This document shows positions 48,801-53,400 of a DNA stretch of 55,017 nucleotides, piece by piece. Origin of the DNA: Apostichopus californicus (lineage: Eukaryota; Echinodermata; Holothuroidea; Aspidochirotida; Stichopodidae); NCBI GenBank assembly GCA_020650975.1, contig JAIPMN010002746.1, forward strand, positions 7,849-62,865. The letters are read 5' to 3'. The notes beneath the pieces were generated by a model, which had not been told where the DNA came from, searched no databases, and worked only from the letters and a program-made list of their open reading frames with translations. Each line of letters opens with the position of its first letter. Position 1 is the stretch's first letter. The translations under genes and the position numbers were made by a program.

Positions 48801-49621
48801 CGACTTTTGTTTTCTTATAGATATTTCGTTCAGCCAAAACTGCGCAAGTGAAACCTTCACGAGTGATTCACCCAGCCCCCCCCCCCCTCCCTGTTTTGCA
48901 AGTTCACCCAGTGTGATCGCTTCCATGAAGATTGATGTCTTTTTATTCAGGGATCTGTATAAAGAGATCACTCGCATTAGGACCATATATGACAGCGCCC
49001 TCTGTTGAAATGTTGGGGATCCCCATTGATCAAACTATGCCACCCCACTGCACGAAGGTAAATGAGCATGAAATTAATAGATTTGTTTCAATTCCCACTT
49101 TCCGAAAAACTTTGCACACAAGTATTTATCACATGTATGTAATGTGCAATTTCCTTTCCGACTTTCACCCCAAAATTTGAAATGTTAGATTAGTGATGCT
49201 AATGACCTGCAGTGTTATGGGATTTAAGCATGGAATGGCATCCATGACATCCATATCAAACAGCTGCTCAATATAATAAATTCTTCACAAACACTTTTTG
49301 AGTTGTTCTAACTAGCCTCTGCTGGGTGGAAAGTAGAAACATTCCACTACTAGGAGTCAGAAATGAAGCGAAGACAACGAGACGTCAATTCTTACCTCAG
49401 GGAAATCTGAAGACGAATTCTCTGCTTGAGAGACCAGAACGTCATATAAGACCCCCTGCCAAAGTTCCGCGTCCGAATCTCGCAAAACGGCCCATCCTGC
49501 TCTCTGGAACAATTGCAGTGGAAGCCTCCATCCAGGTAGCTGCGGCACACACCGCCGTTCTTGCAAAAGCTCTCGGGGGCCGGGCAATGGCTCTCCTCAA
49601 GATCCAGTTCACAGTTGATAC
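554..49621 (-). CDS. celsr: CELSR/Flamingo adhesion GPCR, partial, 23 exons
   Basis: This is the overall gene entry; the exons are listed separately. The predicted product is a cadherin EGF LAG seven-pass receptor. The family forms homophilic cadherin bridges at cell junctions, recruits Frizzled or Van Gogh, and sets planar polarity. The visible domain order is EGF, LamG1, EGF, LamG2, EGF/laminin-EGF, HormR, GAIN with GPS, seven TM helices and a cytoplasmic tail, which is diagnostic of CELSR. All 23 joins keep one open frame of 1344 codons. The cadherin repeats and signal peptide lie beyond the right edge and the stop codon beyond the left edge. The orthologue class is certain from architecture. 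Which paralogue it is cannot be told, and divergent TM4 and TM7 residues hint at a lineage-specific copy. Confidence 0.95.
777..1214 (-). other. CELSR intron with a G-rich tract
   Basis: A 438 bp intron between two cytoplasmic-tail exons. It holds a run of G with single A/C interruptions at about 890-916 on the plus strand (C-rich in the transcript). Nothing else is recognised. Confidence 0.7.
1215..1286 (-). CDS. celsr: CELSR exon: juxtamembrane cytoplasmic segment
   Basis: Residues 1247-1270: [20 protein letters not shown], then SASS. It follows TM7 directly. The vicinal Cys-Cys among basic residues would suit S-acylation and helix 8; this is inference from position. The exon is 24 codons, phase 0 to phase 0, with acceptor cctttcag|GTG and donor GCTCA|GTAAGT. 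Its identification rests on phase and splice signals, since this tail is weakly conserved. Confidence 0.8.
1570..1738 (-). CDS. celsr: CELSR exon: TM6 and TM7
   Basis: Residues 1191-1246. [20 protein letters not shown], then [20 protein letters not shown] and [16 protein letters not shown]. The W-V-F-G-L-L-A-V-N motif of TM6 and the F-Y-C-I-L-D end of TM7 are CELSR-like. In TM7 the usual Q-G pair reads L-G (Leu1232, Gly1233). The acceptor is catcaacag|AGCC and the donor is TCAACG|GTAGGT, phase 0. It lies 3.1 kb from the previous exon. Confidence 0.95.
1739..4855 (-). other. CELSR 3.1 kb intron, ICL3 to TM6
   Basis: AT-rich sequence without recognisable genes. The short open frames here on both strands lack family similarity and biased composition. 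A C-rich stretch lies at about 3885-3903. No repeat boundary could be defined. Confidence 0.6.
4856..4935 (-). CDS. celsr: CELSR exon: second half of TM5 and ICL3
   Basis: Residues 1164-1189 ([20 protein letters not shown], then PEFNSL). The hydrophobic end of TM5 runs into a short intracellular loop 3. The exon is 80 bases, with acceptor ctgtag|TTC and donor CTCAA|GTAAGT, phase 2. The split Lys codon AA+A enters TM6. It is too short for open-frame detection; the phase match on both sides supports it. Confidence 0.9.
4975..5275. repeat. Three diverged copies of a TA-rich unit of about 122 bp
   Basis: Each copy has the motif 'agtcaaatat.cc...taaaga.agtat' (near 4975, 5096 and 5219). It is followed by 'attataatat', a TA-rich run, 'aacaaatatatat' and a long (TA)n tract. 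The third copy ends early at about 5275. The array lies in the 458 bp intron splitting TM5, between 4936 and 5393. Confidence 0.8.
5394..5460 (-). CDS. celsr: CELSR exon: ECL2 and first half of TM5
   Basis: Residues 1142-1163 ([20 protein letters not shown], then VA). C-W-L-S is the conserved ECL2 motif, whose Cys1142 should pair with Cys1064 of TM3. L-I-W-S-F-A-G-P is nearly identical to vertebrate CELSR TM5. The exon is 67 bases, too short to show as an open frame. It was found by splice sites (cttcacag acceptor, GTTGCT|GTAAGT donor) and phase. Confidence 0.94.
5872..6110 (-). CDS. celsr: CELSR exon: TM3 and TM4
   Basis: Residues 1062-1140. [20 protein letters not shown], then [17 protein letters not shown], is TM3 with its conserved extracellular Cys1064 and the E-A-x-H-L-Y-R-M motif. 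[20 protein letters not shown] is TM4; the normally near-invariant G-W-G reads C-Y-G here (Tyr1112). The acceptor is gcttttcag|TTC and the donor is CAATACTT|GTAAGC, phase 2. The ECL2 tail [12 protein letters not shown] continues in the next exon. Confidence 0.95.
6709..6912 (-). CDS. celsr: CELSR exon: TM1 and TM2
   Basis: Residues 994-1061. Two hydrophobic helices: [20 protein letters not shown] (TM1) and [18 protein letters not shown] (TM2). They are separated by a short intracellular loop with C-N-L-N-S-I-H, the adhesion-GPCR 'R..R.NLHSIH' equivalent with the basic residues reduced. The exon is 68 codons, phase 0 to phase 0. The acceptor is tttttcag|GTC and the donor is GACATTGTG|GTAAGA. 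Confidence 0.95.
7081..7207 (-). CDS. celsr: CELSR exon: GPS autoproteolysis motif
   Basis: Residues 952-993: [20 protein letters not shown], then [20 protein letters not shown]. The GPS cysteines (with the preceding exon's C-I-F-W) and both Trp are in place. The self-cleavage triad H-L|T is intact, so cutting is expected between Leu980 and Thr981 (bases 7120/7119), leaving a tethered agonist that starts TNFAAMMD. The acceptor is tctacag|TGA and the donor is TATGAG|GTGATT. The exon ends in phase 0, right before TM1. Confidence 0.95.
7208..8699 (-). other. CELSR 1.5 kb intron before the GPS exon
   Basis: AT-rich. It contains 'cagaattagccaac' twice (about 7902 and 8163), each followed by a similar 'gaaatt' / 'tagctgatag' stretch, so an old 260 bp spaced duplication is likely. 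A G-rich patch lies at 8335-8405 and an AT palindromic run at 8498-8535. No gene is seen. Confidence 0.6.
8700..8879 (-). CDS. celsr: CELSR exon: GAIN subdomain B, GPS-proximal strands
   Basis: Residues 892-950. [20 protein letters not shown], then [20 protein letters not shown] and [10 protein letters not shown]. The I-N-T-P-V-x-S strand, the P-I-x-L-E strand and C-x-F-W immediately before the GPS are CELSR hallmarks. Sequons NLT and NRS are present. The acceptor is aatctcag|ACC and the donor is GATTA|GTAAGT. The split Tyr951 codon (TA+T) leads into the GPS exon. An overlapping plus-strand frame is a shadow. Confidence 0.93.
8880..11347 (-). other. CELSR 2.5 kb intron within GAIN-B
   Basis: No gene is recognised. 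Sequence next to the exon (about 10940-11347) is a tandem duplication that includes the exon end, listed separately. The rest is unremarkable AT-rich DNA. Confidence 0.65.
11031..11363. repeat. Tandem triplication of about 115 bp including an exon 3' end
   Basis: Three copies share 'acattcaagtgatag.attc', 'acaaatgtgactttg.tgta', 'cagtgcctta.ctaacaga' and 'gtcatctgt'. They start near 11059, 11167 and 11281. The first and third copies also share 'gttaggtagggtaggcaatc' just before. The third copy overlaps the last 16 bases of the GAIN-B exon and its donor. Confidence 0.9.
11348..11591 (-). CDS. celsr: CELSR exon: GAIN subdomain B
   Basis: Residues 811-890. [20 protein letters not shown] begins the beta-rich half, then a loop rich in Asp/Pro/Ser, then [20 protein letters not shown]. 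The last stretch matches the 'Y.TLG.LLP' helix of CELSR GAIN-B. The acceptor is gtttag|TTTTG and the donor is GTTAG|GTAAGG, phase 2. The last bases of this exon and its donor are duplicated twice in the following intron (see findings). Confidence 0.9.
12169..12355 (-). CDS. celsr: CELSR exon: GAIN domain, A/B region
   Basis: Residues 748-809 ([20 protein letters not shown], then [20 protein letters not shown] and [12 protein letters not shown]). E-G-G-T-A-x-L and the P-N-I strand align with CELSR GAIN. The acceptor is tttttacag|CAC and the donor is AATATCA|GTAAGA, phase 1. The protein N terminus suggested by an internal Met is only a product of open-frame finding. Confidence 0.9.
13151..13342 (-). 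CDS. celsr: CELSR exon: GAIN subdomain A
   Basis: Residues 684-747 ([20 protein letters not shown], then [20 protein letters not shown] and [15 protein letters not shown]). Helical GAIN-A sequence: N-D-V-x-x-A-Y and L-x-H-E-S align with the same helices in CELSR. There is one NVT sequon. The exon is 64 codons, phase 0 to phase 0, with acceptor tctttgcag and donor AAAAAG|GTATGT. Confidence 0.9.
13343..14308 (-). other. CELSR intron, HormR to GAIN-A
   Basis: A 966 bp AT-rich intron. I see no gene, repeat array or mobile-element boundary in it. Confidence 0.6.
14309..14505 (-). CDS. celsr: CELSR exon: hormone-receptor (HormR) domain
   Basis: Residues 619-683. [20 protein letters not shown], then [20 protein letters not shown] and PDLSNCTS. 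This is the compact HormR domain found next to GAIN in many adhesion GPCRs. It carries four cysteines, the I-W-W-P-R-T-x-F-G motif typical of CELSR, and an N-glycosylation sequon NCT. The donor is best placed at GCCATT|GTGAGT; an earlier CTG|GTGGCC is a poorer match. The acceptor is acccttcag. Confidence 0.94.
15072..15255 (-). CDS. celsr: CELSR exon: laminin-type EGF domain
   Basis: Residues 557-617 ([20 protein letters not shown], then [20 protein letters not shown]). The eight-cysteine laminin EGF spacing is clear, with the family's V-I-G-R-Q-C-D-x-C and A-E-V-T-x-x-G-C-E. The acceptor is tttcgcag|GAG and the donor is GCGAAG|GTAGGT, phase 1. It precedes the hormone-receptor exon by a 566 bp intron. 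Confidence 0.95.
17161..17500 (+). repeat. Interspersed repeat, 'atagcgc...gcactttaca' type, with N gap
   Basis: It begins with AAT-rich sequence, then 'cttatttatatagcgc', 'ggtctcaatgcactttaca', and later 'gtgttccagagtttgggg'. This layout is shared with the repeat at 33790-34050 and, as I recall, with widespread repeats of marine invertebrates. A poly-G run (17347-17360) and 15 N (17382-17396) interrupt it. Confidence 0.7.
17382..17396. other. Assembly gap (15 N)
   Basis: Fifteen undetermined bases. Both flanks carry the same 'agagtttgggg' (17371-17381 and 17397-17407), so the gap may be a mis-joined overlap after the poly-G run rather than missing sequence. Confidence 0.95.
17648..17745. 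repeat. 49 bp tandem repeat, two copies
   Basis: Two essentially identical adjacent copies of a G-rich unit (agttaggagggtaggacaga..., 17648 and 17697). They lie 57 bases past the donor of the EGF/laminin-EGF exon. The transcript strand is C-rich here. Confidence 0.95.
17802..18061 (-). CDS. celsr: CELSR exon: EGF-like and laminin-type EGF domains
   Basis: Residues 471-556. [19 protein letters not shown] completes one EGF and builds the next. [20 protein letters not shown], then [11 protein letters not shown], is the start of a laminin-type EGF (LE) module. In CELSR proteins the sequence here also reads 'GFWG..CGPC.CD..RGF'. The acceptor is atttgcag|GATA and the donor is TGCCAG|GTGGGT, phase 0. 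A 49 bp tandem duplication sits 57 bases past the donor. Confidence 0.95.
18062..19951 (-). other. CELSR 1.9 kb intron between EGF exons
   Basis: AT-rich with an A-rich (aaagaaat)n stretch at about 19788-19842. No gene is recognised; the plus-strand open frames here lack family features. Confidence 0.6.
19952..20111 (-). CDS. celsr: CELSR exon: linker and EGF-like domain
   Basis: Residues 417-469. A linker with [20 protein letters not shown] leads into [15 protein letters not shown], the first half of an EGF. The C-x-D-x-x-x-x-H-x-C pattern resembles the Asp beta-hydroxylation consensus, but His stands where Phe/Tyr is usual. The acceptor is tccaacag|GCA and the donor is GACCAAG|GTTAGC, phase 1. 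The split Gly codon continues in the next exon as GYYGDAC. Confidence 0.93.
20112..20821 (-). other. CELSR intron, LamG2 to EGF
   Basis: A 710 bp intron. It has G-rich patches at 20518-20538 and 20756-20777 and 'gggcacttttt'-like sequence also seen near 15985, which may mark an old dispersed repeat. No gene is seen. Confidence 0.5.
20822..20926 (-). CDS. celsr: CELSR exon: LamG2 end
   Basis: Residues 382-416 ([20 protein letters not shown], then [15 protein letters not shown]). G-F-R-G-C-L-Q is the final strand of LamG2; its Cys pairs with an earlier one in the family. The exon is 35 codons, phase 0 to phase 0, with acceptor atttttcag and donor CTTCAG|GTAAGC. The exon is symmetrical, so skipping it would keep the frame but break LamG2. 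Confidence 0.92.
21580..21630. repeat. (TATC/TATATC)n microsatellite
   Basis: A run of 'tatctatatctatctatatc' repeats ending in (TA)n, within the intron between two LamG2 exons (20927-21698). Confidence 0.9.
21699..21851 (-). CDS. celsr: CELSR exon: LamG2 middle
   Basis: Residues 331-381 ([19 protein letters not shown], then [20 protein letters not shown]). N-D-G-Q-W-H is the laminin G signature strand. The exon is exactly 51 codons, phase 0 to phase 0. The acceptor is cctttcag and the donor is AAG|GTACGA. It was not given as a long open frame and was recovered by splice sites and the DGQWH motif. Confidence 0.92.
22241..22407 (-). CDS. celsr: CELSR exon: start of LamG2
   Basis: Residues 276-330. 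[18 protein letters not shown], then [21 protein letters not shown], is the N-terminal half of a second laminin G domain. The F-R-T-R-x-x-x-G-V-L-M stretch is shared with CELSR LamG2. The acceptor is tcctcag|CTATT and the donor is CTGAAG|GTGAGA. The split Thr codon (A+CT) joins it to the preceding EGF exon. The exon ends in phase 0. An overlapping plus-strand frame is a shadow. Confidence 0.93.
22408..23688 (-). other. CELSR 1.3 kb intron, EGF to LamG2
   Basis: It holds a (TA)n run near 22422-22436, a C-run near 22790 and a purine G-run at about 23637-23664 just past the upstream exon's donor. No gene is recognised. Confidence 0.6.
23689..23978 (-). CDS. celsr: CELSR exon: end of LamG1 and an EGF-like domain
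   Basis: Residues 179-274. [16 protein letters not shown] and [19 protein letters not shown] form the last strands of LamG1, including the conserved LGG and G-F-x-G-C-I-R-D motifs. A compact EGF follows: [19 protein letters not shown], then [17 protein letters not shown]. The EGF lacks the Asp/Asn of the beta-hydroxylation consensus (Ser is there instead). The acceptor is ctgttag|GTAC and the donor is CACGAGA|GTAAGC, phase 1. A long purine G-run on the plus strand begins about 20 bases past the donor. Confidence 0.94.
24491..24594 (-). CDS. celsr: CELSR exon: LamG1 continuation
   Basis: Residues 144-177 ([20 protein letters not shown], then [14 protein letters not shown]). The D-D-C and Y-N-C cysteines match the pair found at this point of LamG1 in CELSR proteins. 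The acceptor is ttccag|GCT and the donor is CGCAG|GTTCGT, which is weaker than its neighbours. The exon enters in phase 0 and ends in phase 2, joining AG+G to make Arg178. It is too short to stand out as an open frame and was located by phase and homology. Confidence 0.9.
25785..25960 (+). repeat. Dispersed repeat family, copy 1
   Basis: It shares ordered blocks with copies near 32970, 41918, 50235 and 54425: 'actttggatggta.aatgag', a G-rich box, 'agtagagtgag', then 'gagacagg.aag..gaggaa' and 'tgaagtaaatcta'. I do not recognise the family. Confidence 0.65.
29111..29776. repeat. 153 bp tandem duplication, second copy split by a MITE
   Basis: Sequence from 29111 to 29263 (tgcatttttaaggtcagtca...ttcaaatcattct) repeats from 29264 almost without change. 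The second copy is interrupted at 29387-29743 and resumes as 'cattatttcaaggatacttt' at 29744-29776. Confidence 0.93.
29395..29735. mobile_element. hAT-like MITE, 341 bp, with 8 bp target duplication
   Basis: Terminal inverted repeats are CAGTGGCGTAGGAA on the left and TTCCTACGCCCTTG on the right (12 of 14 match). The flanks carry an 8 bp direct repeat, ctttgtaa (29387-29394 and 29736-29743). An 8 bp duplication and a CAGNG-type end are typical of hAT transposons. The inside is GC-rich and non-coding, so the element is non-autonomous. It sits inside the second copy of a 153 bp duplication and is therefore probably younger than it. Confidence 0.85.
32970..33120 (+). repeat. Dispersed repeat family, copy 2
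   Basis: It shares 'gggagtgga', 'aggagacaggtaagagagga' and 'ataaagtaaatctagca' with the other copies. It is followed by a short local duplication of 'gacaggaataaagt.aatcta' and 'gcattttctaccatg' (33130-33175). Confidence 0.65.
33471..33675 (-). CDS. celsr: CELSR exon: LamG1 core
   Basis: Residues 76-143. [17 protein letters not shown] opens the exon and [13 protein letters not shown] closes it. Both are hallmark laminin G strands; the NGLL.YNGR and DG.WHTV motifs are shared with CELSR and neurexin LNS domains. The acceptor is tttacag and the donor is AAA|GTGAGT, phase 0. The exon is isolated between a 15.7 kb intron on its 5' side and an 8.9 kb intron on its 3' side, the two largest in the window. 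An overlapping plus-strand open frame is a shadow. Confidence 0.94.
33790..34050 (+). repeat. Interspersed repeat, 'cagcgcc...aaggcgctttaca' type
   Basis: An (AAT)n head (33793-33833) is followed by 'gacttatacagcgcc', 'ctcaaggcgctttacaaaga', 'ggtcttaagtagacttttga' and 'ttgttccagagataagaccc'. It has the same modular order as 17161-17500. It lies just 5' of the LamG1 core exon. Confidence 0.75.
34532..34590 (+). repeat. Possible degraded tRNA-derived SINE head (A and B boxes)
   Basis: gagctcagtgg (34532-34542) matches 10 of 11 positions of the pol III A box. ggtgttagtcc (34580-34590) matches 8 of 11 of the B box. The spacing is about 48 bases. No clover-leaf could be completed, so a functional tRNA is unlikely. 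Confidence 0.3.
38554..38712. repeat. 80 bp tandem duplication
   Basis: 'gtcttcatcc', 'tttcacagacc', 'ggaaac.tggtttta' and 'cataat.agttattt' occur in the same order in two adjacent copies (38554 and 38634), about 80% alike by eye. Confidence 0.85.
39226..39548 (+). mobile_element. Retroelement fragment (Penelope-like or SINE) with 13 bp target duplication
   Basis: The element is flanked by the direct repeat aacacagcaaaac (39213-39225 and 39549-39561), with an extra overlapping left copy at 39203. The body starts pyrimidine-rich, carries 'gatcctgctaggatcgaaac' and ends 'ttttgttttatttttg'. A 13 bp duplication fits target-primed retrotransposition. The hammerhead-like fold inside, and my memory that such motifs occur in Penelope-like elements, point to that class. 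No reverse transcriptase is present. Confidence 0.7.
39430..39468 (+). ncRNA. Hammerhead-ribozyme-like motif
   Basis: Order of parts: stem I GCCT (39430-39433) pairing with AGGC (39465-39468); core CTGGAGA (39434-39440), consensus CUGANGA with one change (A6 to G); hairpin GATCC-TGCTA-GGATC (39442-39456); core GAA; two-base stem III AC/GT; cleavage-site C (39464). The geometry is that of a minimal type I hammerhead. The A6 change should weaken or abolish activity. Confidence 0.55.
40560..41420 (+). repeat. Diverged tandem array of units of roughly 200-350 bp, about four copies
   Basis: Recurring blocks: 'ttcagag.ataa...gctcattgcttttgc' (40571), 'cggtttttgcccaaaactag' (40772), 'atcgtttttgcccaaactta' (40982) and 'gagcattgctaatttgcctg' (41328). 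They alternate with 'catatgtatgtgga.aacata' and 'tgaatttcac.acattc' blocks. Copies are old and unequal in length. Confidence 0.7.
41918..42075 (+). repeat. Dispersed repeat family, copy 3
   Basis: The fullest copy: 'actttggatggtagaatgag', 'gggggagccggtcatagagg', 'cacggtagagtgaag', then 'gggagacaggtaagcgagga' and 'gcgaagtaaatttagc'. The order of blocks matches the other four copies. Confidence 0.7.
42931..43170 (-). promoter_or_regulatory. Candidate alternative non-coding first exon of CELSR
   Basis: On the minus strand, a stretch with more GC and CpG than its surroundings ends 'cgacagcgtccgca' followed by a consensus donor GTAAGT (42930-42925). A TATA-like 'tttata' lies near 43170. The palindrome cacgcttaagcgtg (42912-42925) overlaps the donor. 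This could be a transcript start inside the big intron; no open frame or transcript evidence supports coding. Confidence 0.25.
43550..43610. repeat. 18 bp tandem repeat
   Basis: The unit ggatggcgatagagggag occurs three times plus a partial copy, followed by related 'ggatgggat' purine-rich sequence to about 43645. Confidence 0.93.
47631..48600. repeat. Minisatellite of about eight 118-138 bp units
   Basis: Each unit runs 'cttaaaataaggaatgtcca', 'tcttagagaagtgttttgag', 'tttggtcagc.atattc', 'accaaa', 'gattgtaatgggttcccc' and 'aacccaacc'. The block 'tccatctta' recurs near 47649, 47768, 47886, 48015, 48061 (changed), 48197, 48334 and 48472. The last unit ends in a pure (CCCAA)n run to 48600. Confidence 0.95.
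48563..48600. repeat. (CCCAA)n simple repeat
   Basis: About seven perfect pentamers at the distal end of the minisatellite. They seem to have expanded from the 'cccaaccc' present in each unit. Confidence 0.95.
49396..49621 (-). CDS. celsr: CELSR exon: EGF-like domain and start of LamG1
   Basis: Residues 1-74. The six-cysteine EGF reads [10 protein letters not shown]...[19 protein letters not shown]...FCE. It is followed by [16 protein letters not shown], the first strands of a laminin G domain; vertebrate CELSRs have a similar 'TF..L.QR' at the same place. The acceptor is ttcttcag and the donor is CTGAG|GTAAG. The exon starts with two bases of a split Gly codon, so an earlier exon must exist. 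None is visible in the 5.4 kb to its right, so the cadherin-coding part lies outside the window. The exon ends in phase 2 and the split codon AG+T gives Ser75. Confidence 0.93.
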
Positions 49622-50234
49622 CTGAAGAAAGGAGGAAACAGATAAAGAGGGACAATTATATTCACTGCTTTAATTATACCCTAAAACTGCTTTAATTTCC
49701 CTAAAACTGCTTTTAATTACCCAAAAACTTACTGACCTGAGTGTTACCAAGCAATGATACTTACCTGTCTCTACTGCACATATGTATTTTAATTTACCTG
49801 ACCTGCTCCAAAAGTGAAAATTTATGGTAAAACTTCAGTACGGTGGCCCTACTGACCCACTGCTAGGTCACTTGCCCTACAAAAAACTAGTTTCTTTTAT
49901 GACATTTTTGCTGGATATAGCAAACATGGTATTCTTCATCCGCATGAAGCTTTACTCTAATTTATCCGTTAGAAGTTTCCATGTTTTTAAATACACGTAA
50001 TGTTTCTCTCATACATTTCTGTTGCCTGCTAGCCAGGTCTTTTGCAATGGTACCAGATGAGGTATCCACACAGAACCTCTTGCCATGAAGTAGAATTACT
50101 GGCTAGCCAGTTCTTTCCCTTCAATACCCCTGTGGGCTTCCCTCTTGGTAGTGAGGAAAGATCACATTAAGAAGATACTTGTTGAGACGATCCAAAACGT
50201 TAAAGCAAAAATTGCTGACGAAAATGAGTGGCAA

Positions 50235-50400
50235 TCTTCCTGAATGGTAGTATCAGAAGGAGGATTGAGTGGGCAGTGCCCAGGAAGCGGGGACACAGTG
50301 CTAAATGTTCCAATGTGTAGTTACGTAGATGGGAATGTGCAGATGTGGAGTGGGAGACAGGTAAGAGAGGAGTGACGTAAATAGACCAGATTAAGATATT
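50235..50400 (+). repeat. Dispersed repeat family, copy 4
   Basis: 'gaatggtagtatcagaagga', 'gtgggcagt', 'ggagtgggagacaggtaaga' and 'gaggagtgacgtaaatag' follow the block order of the other copies. Confidence 0.65.
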
Positions 50401-53400
50401 TGCAATAACAAGGAAGCACGGTAAGTCATTTACATTTGACCTATATTGTGGGCATTTCAATTTTACCACTGTAACATTTTTATTTGTTTTCAAACCTTCT
50501 GACCCTTAAGATTCACAATTTACCTCTCCTTCCCCCACCCCCTCCTCTTCCCCTCCACAACCATCGCAAGGAGTGATCATCTTCCCAGAAACCGACTGAT
50601 ACTGAAAGAAAAGACCATCGAGTGCTAAAAGAAGTAGGTTAATGGTGAATATCCTATTTGAACACAAGTGGCATGTTTAAATTCATGACCCGACCAACCA
50701 CTGCTAAAAAATCCTGTTATGTTGAATCGGAGGGTTGAATCAAGACAAAGATGGATGTTCTCCTCAAAGGAACTTTATTTCTTTCTTCCTTTCCTTTCCT
50801 TTTTTCTTTCTCTCCTTCTTCCAAATAGCCTCTGGAAGACCTCAGGCACTTAGATGAAACTCTTGCCATAATCAATATGCTATTTGATAGTCGCTCAAGT
50901 GTAGCCTGTCCTGAGAGCAGACGAGTATTGATCCAGCAAACCCGCTGCGGAAAAAATTGCTTTCCATAAGAGACGGGCTGATGGGGGAGTTTTATTTACT
51001 GAACGGCGACAAGACGAAAAATTTGAGCCTTATGGGAGGAGGTAATTTGAACGATTGAAAAACAAAGTCATAGGTATATATAGTAAAAACACTATGTTTT
51101 CAATGAGTGATGTTTCAATACTTACATAAGATGAATCAGTTAGCAAAGCCTCCAGGGCATTCAGTCTAGTAAAAAAAAATATGGCTGAGATTTCAAATTT
51201 TCTTTTTCTTTTTGACAAAGTTGTGGAAAAAAACCCTGATTTGCATGGATTCCTTATTCATTTGGTTGTTAATATCTTTCATCCTCTGTGCTAACATAAC
51301 ACCGGCAATGGCGGAATAATTGAATCGCAGGGCTTTCGTCAAACGTTGACACGAAAAAACCATCGCTAGATGAGACTGTTGTTTTGACAGAATCGTATCC
51401 GATTGCACTGAGTCATATTTCAAACATAAACTGTACATCCACGGAAAGATGACTATATCGTTCAAAATCTCGGAAAAGAAGGAAATTTGATGGATATGAT
51501 CATTTCAAGCAGGCATGAGAAAAGCCCCCAAAACACATTAGCTTTTCTAATTCCGTTAATCTTACGTTATGTAAGAATTTCGTTACGTATATGTATTGTG
51601 CCTTTGAAGGAAAGATTACAAACTTGAGAAAGTTTGGAAGTTACAACTGAAAGTAGTCTGAGCATGACACTATATGTAAGCTTTGAAGGCATCTATAGGA
51701 TGATGTGAAAATATGAAATACTATATCTTCAGGTCTAGGCAAAAACAATGCTTTATGTGAATTACAATATTTAATATTATGTACAAAATTTATTATAACT
51801 GTTTGAATACCTACTGACAACTGACTAAATTTGTAATATCTTTACACTGTGCCGACAATTCCAACGAACCACCCCCCCCCTTACTTTTTTGTCCTTCTAA
51901 ATTTTACCATCCACAAGGCTACATACATGTTCTTAATGGCATTTTTGTATCAAAGAACATCCACTTGTCATTTTCCATGTTGGTGATTTGGTTAGATCAA
52001 GGTTCTATCCCTCCCATGTACCTCAATCTGTCACAAAGGTACTTAACACTGTATCAGAATGTGACATCTAAATGAAAGTAGATGCTTTGTAAATGACTTT
52101 ATTTTACTACAGGCTGTCTACTCAATCCATTACATATATAGACCAGAGAGACAAATAGATAAAGTGGGTATGACTTCAAAGTACAGACATATATTTTAAA
52201 ACTGGTAAAAAAACAACTTTACATGTCAAGAGGATTCCTTTAGAGCCAAAAGTGAAATTTGCAAAGATCCTCCAAAATTAGCAAGTTACGTTCCCCCCCT
52301 CGGGTCAAAATTTCTTTTCTGAGATAAACTTACCACAAAATTACAAATGCCATTCATTCTTGAATGATGTCACCAAAATTAACATAAACAGAATAGAGAA
52401 GAACTGTTATACCCACGCAGGACACTTCAGGGTTAACTCGTATTCTAGCAGATTAACTAAAACTGTTGCCATGACAACAACCTTACTTTGTGCATGTCTA
52501 ATATGCCTCCGTCTGGTATAGAAACACTTCTCTTCATTCCAGTGTTAATTCCATTCATAATTTAAGCATTTCCTCTTGGGCAACCTCAGAGCAGCAGTGC
52601 TGACTACAAAATTGCTATCATATTTCTAGCCAGCAGTTTCCTAAATATTCCCTCTCCCAAGAAAACTGTAACAATATGTCTCCCCTAAAGAATTATCAAT
52701 ATTAACGATGATCATTTATCATATTAAATAACCACCTAAAATTTAAGTTGATACACAAACTTCATATCCTTTATAATTTACTCTATACAAAAATTATCGC
52801 TTTTTCAAGTTTTGTAGTTTGTACTACGTGACATATACCTACAGAATAAATTTGACTTGTACGTGTTCAAACTAACCTTTAGAGAAATTGTAAGCAATTC
52901 ATGAGAGAATTATAAGGCAAATGTTAGTTATTTTACAAGGACTAATTGCATTAATAATTAAGTAAAACCTGGAGCAATTTTGCGAGTCAGATTGATGGGG
53001 CATCAGTACTGCTTGTACCAAAATAATTCTTAAGTTAATGTTTCAGACAAGGGAAAAATATGGAATGCAAAAGTTCTAAAAATGCATTAAATATTTCTTT
53101 TTCACCTGGGGTCTGCTGCTGATTTATATCCTTAAAGAAGTACGCATAGATTTTCTTATGTTACTCAGTACACCATACCCTTTACTAATTATCCTAGTAA
53201 AGACTGCTTGTAAGCCTTCGTTTTTGTTGTTGTTATTTATTAATTTATTTATCTATCTATTATTTTTTCTATAACTTTTTGAAAGGTGTAATTTCTTTGA
53301 GGCTATACACCTGCATAGAAATGTGACCACTTAAATTCCTGGCAATAATTAAGTCAAAAGAAAAAAATGAATAAAATTTCAAATCTATACCTCTGCTATT

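Larger units (their letters stand above)
33676..49395 (-). other. CELSR 15.7 kb intron, first visible
   Basis: The largest intron in the window. No coding gene is recognised on either strand. It holds an interspersed repeat (33790-34050), a tRNA-like box pair (34532-34590), an 80 bp duplication (38554-38712), a retroelement copy (39226-39548), a diverged tandem array (40560-41420), a possible alternative first exon (42931-43170) and a minisatellite (47631-48600). Confidence 0.6.

Noticed and set aside
51193-51465. 90-residue minus-strand frame upstream of the first visible exon
   Set aside because: Checked as a possible extra CELSR exon; it has no cadherin or EGF features and no phase-1 donor at its end.
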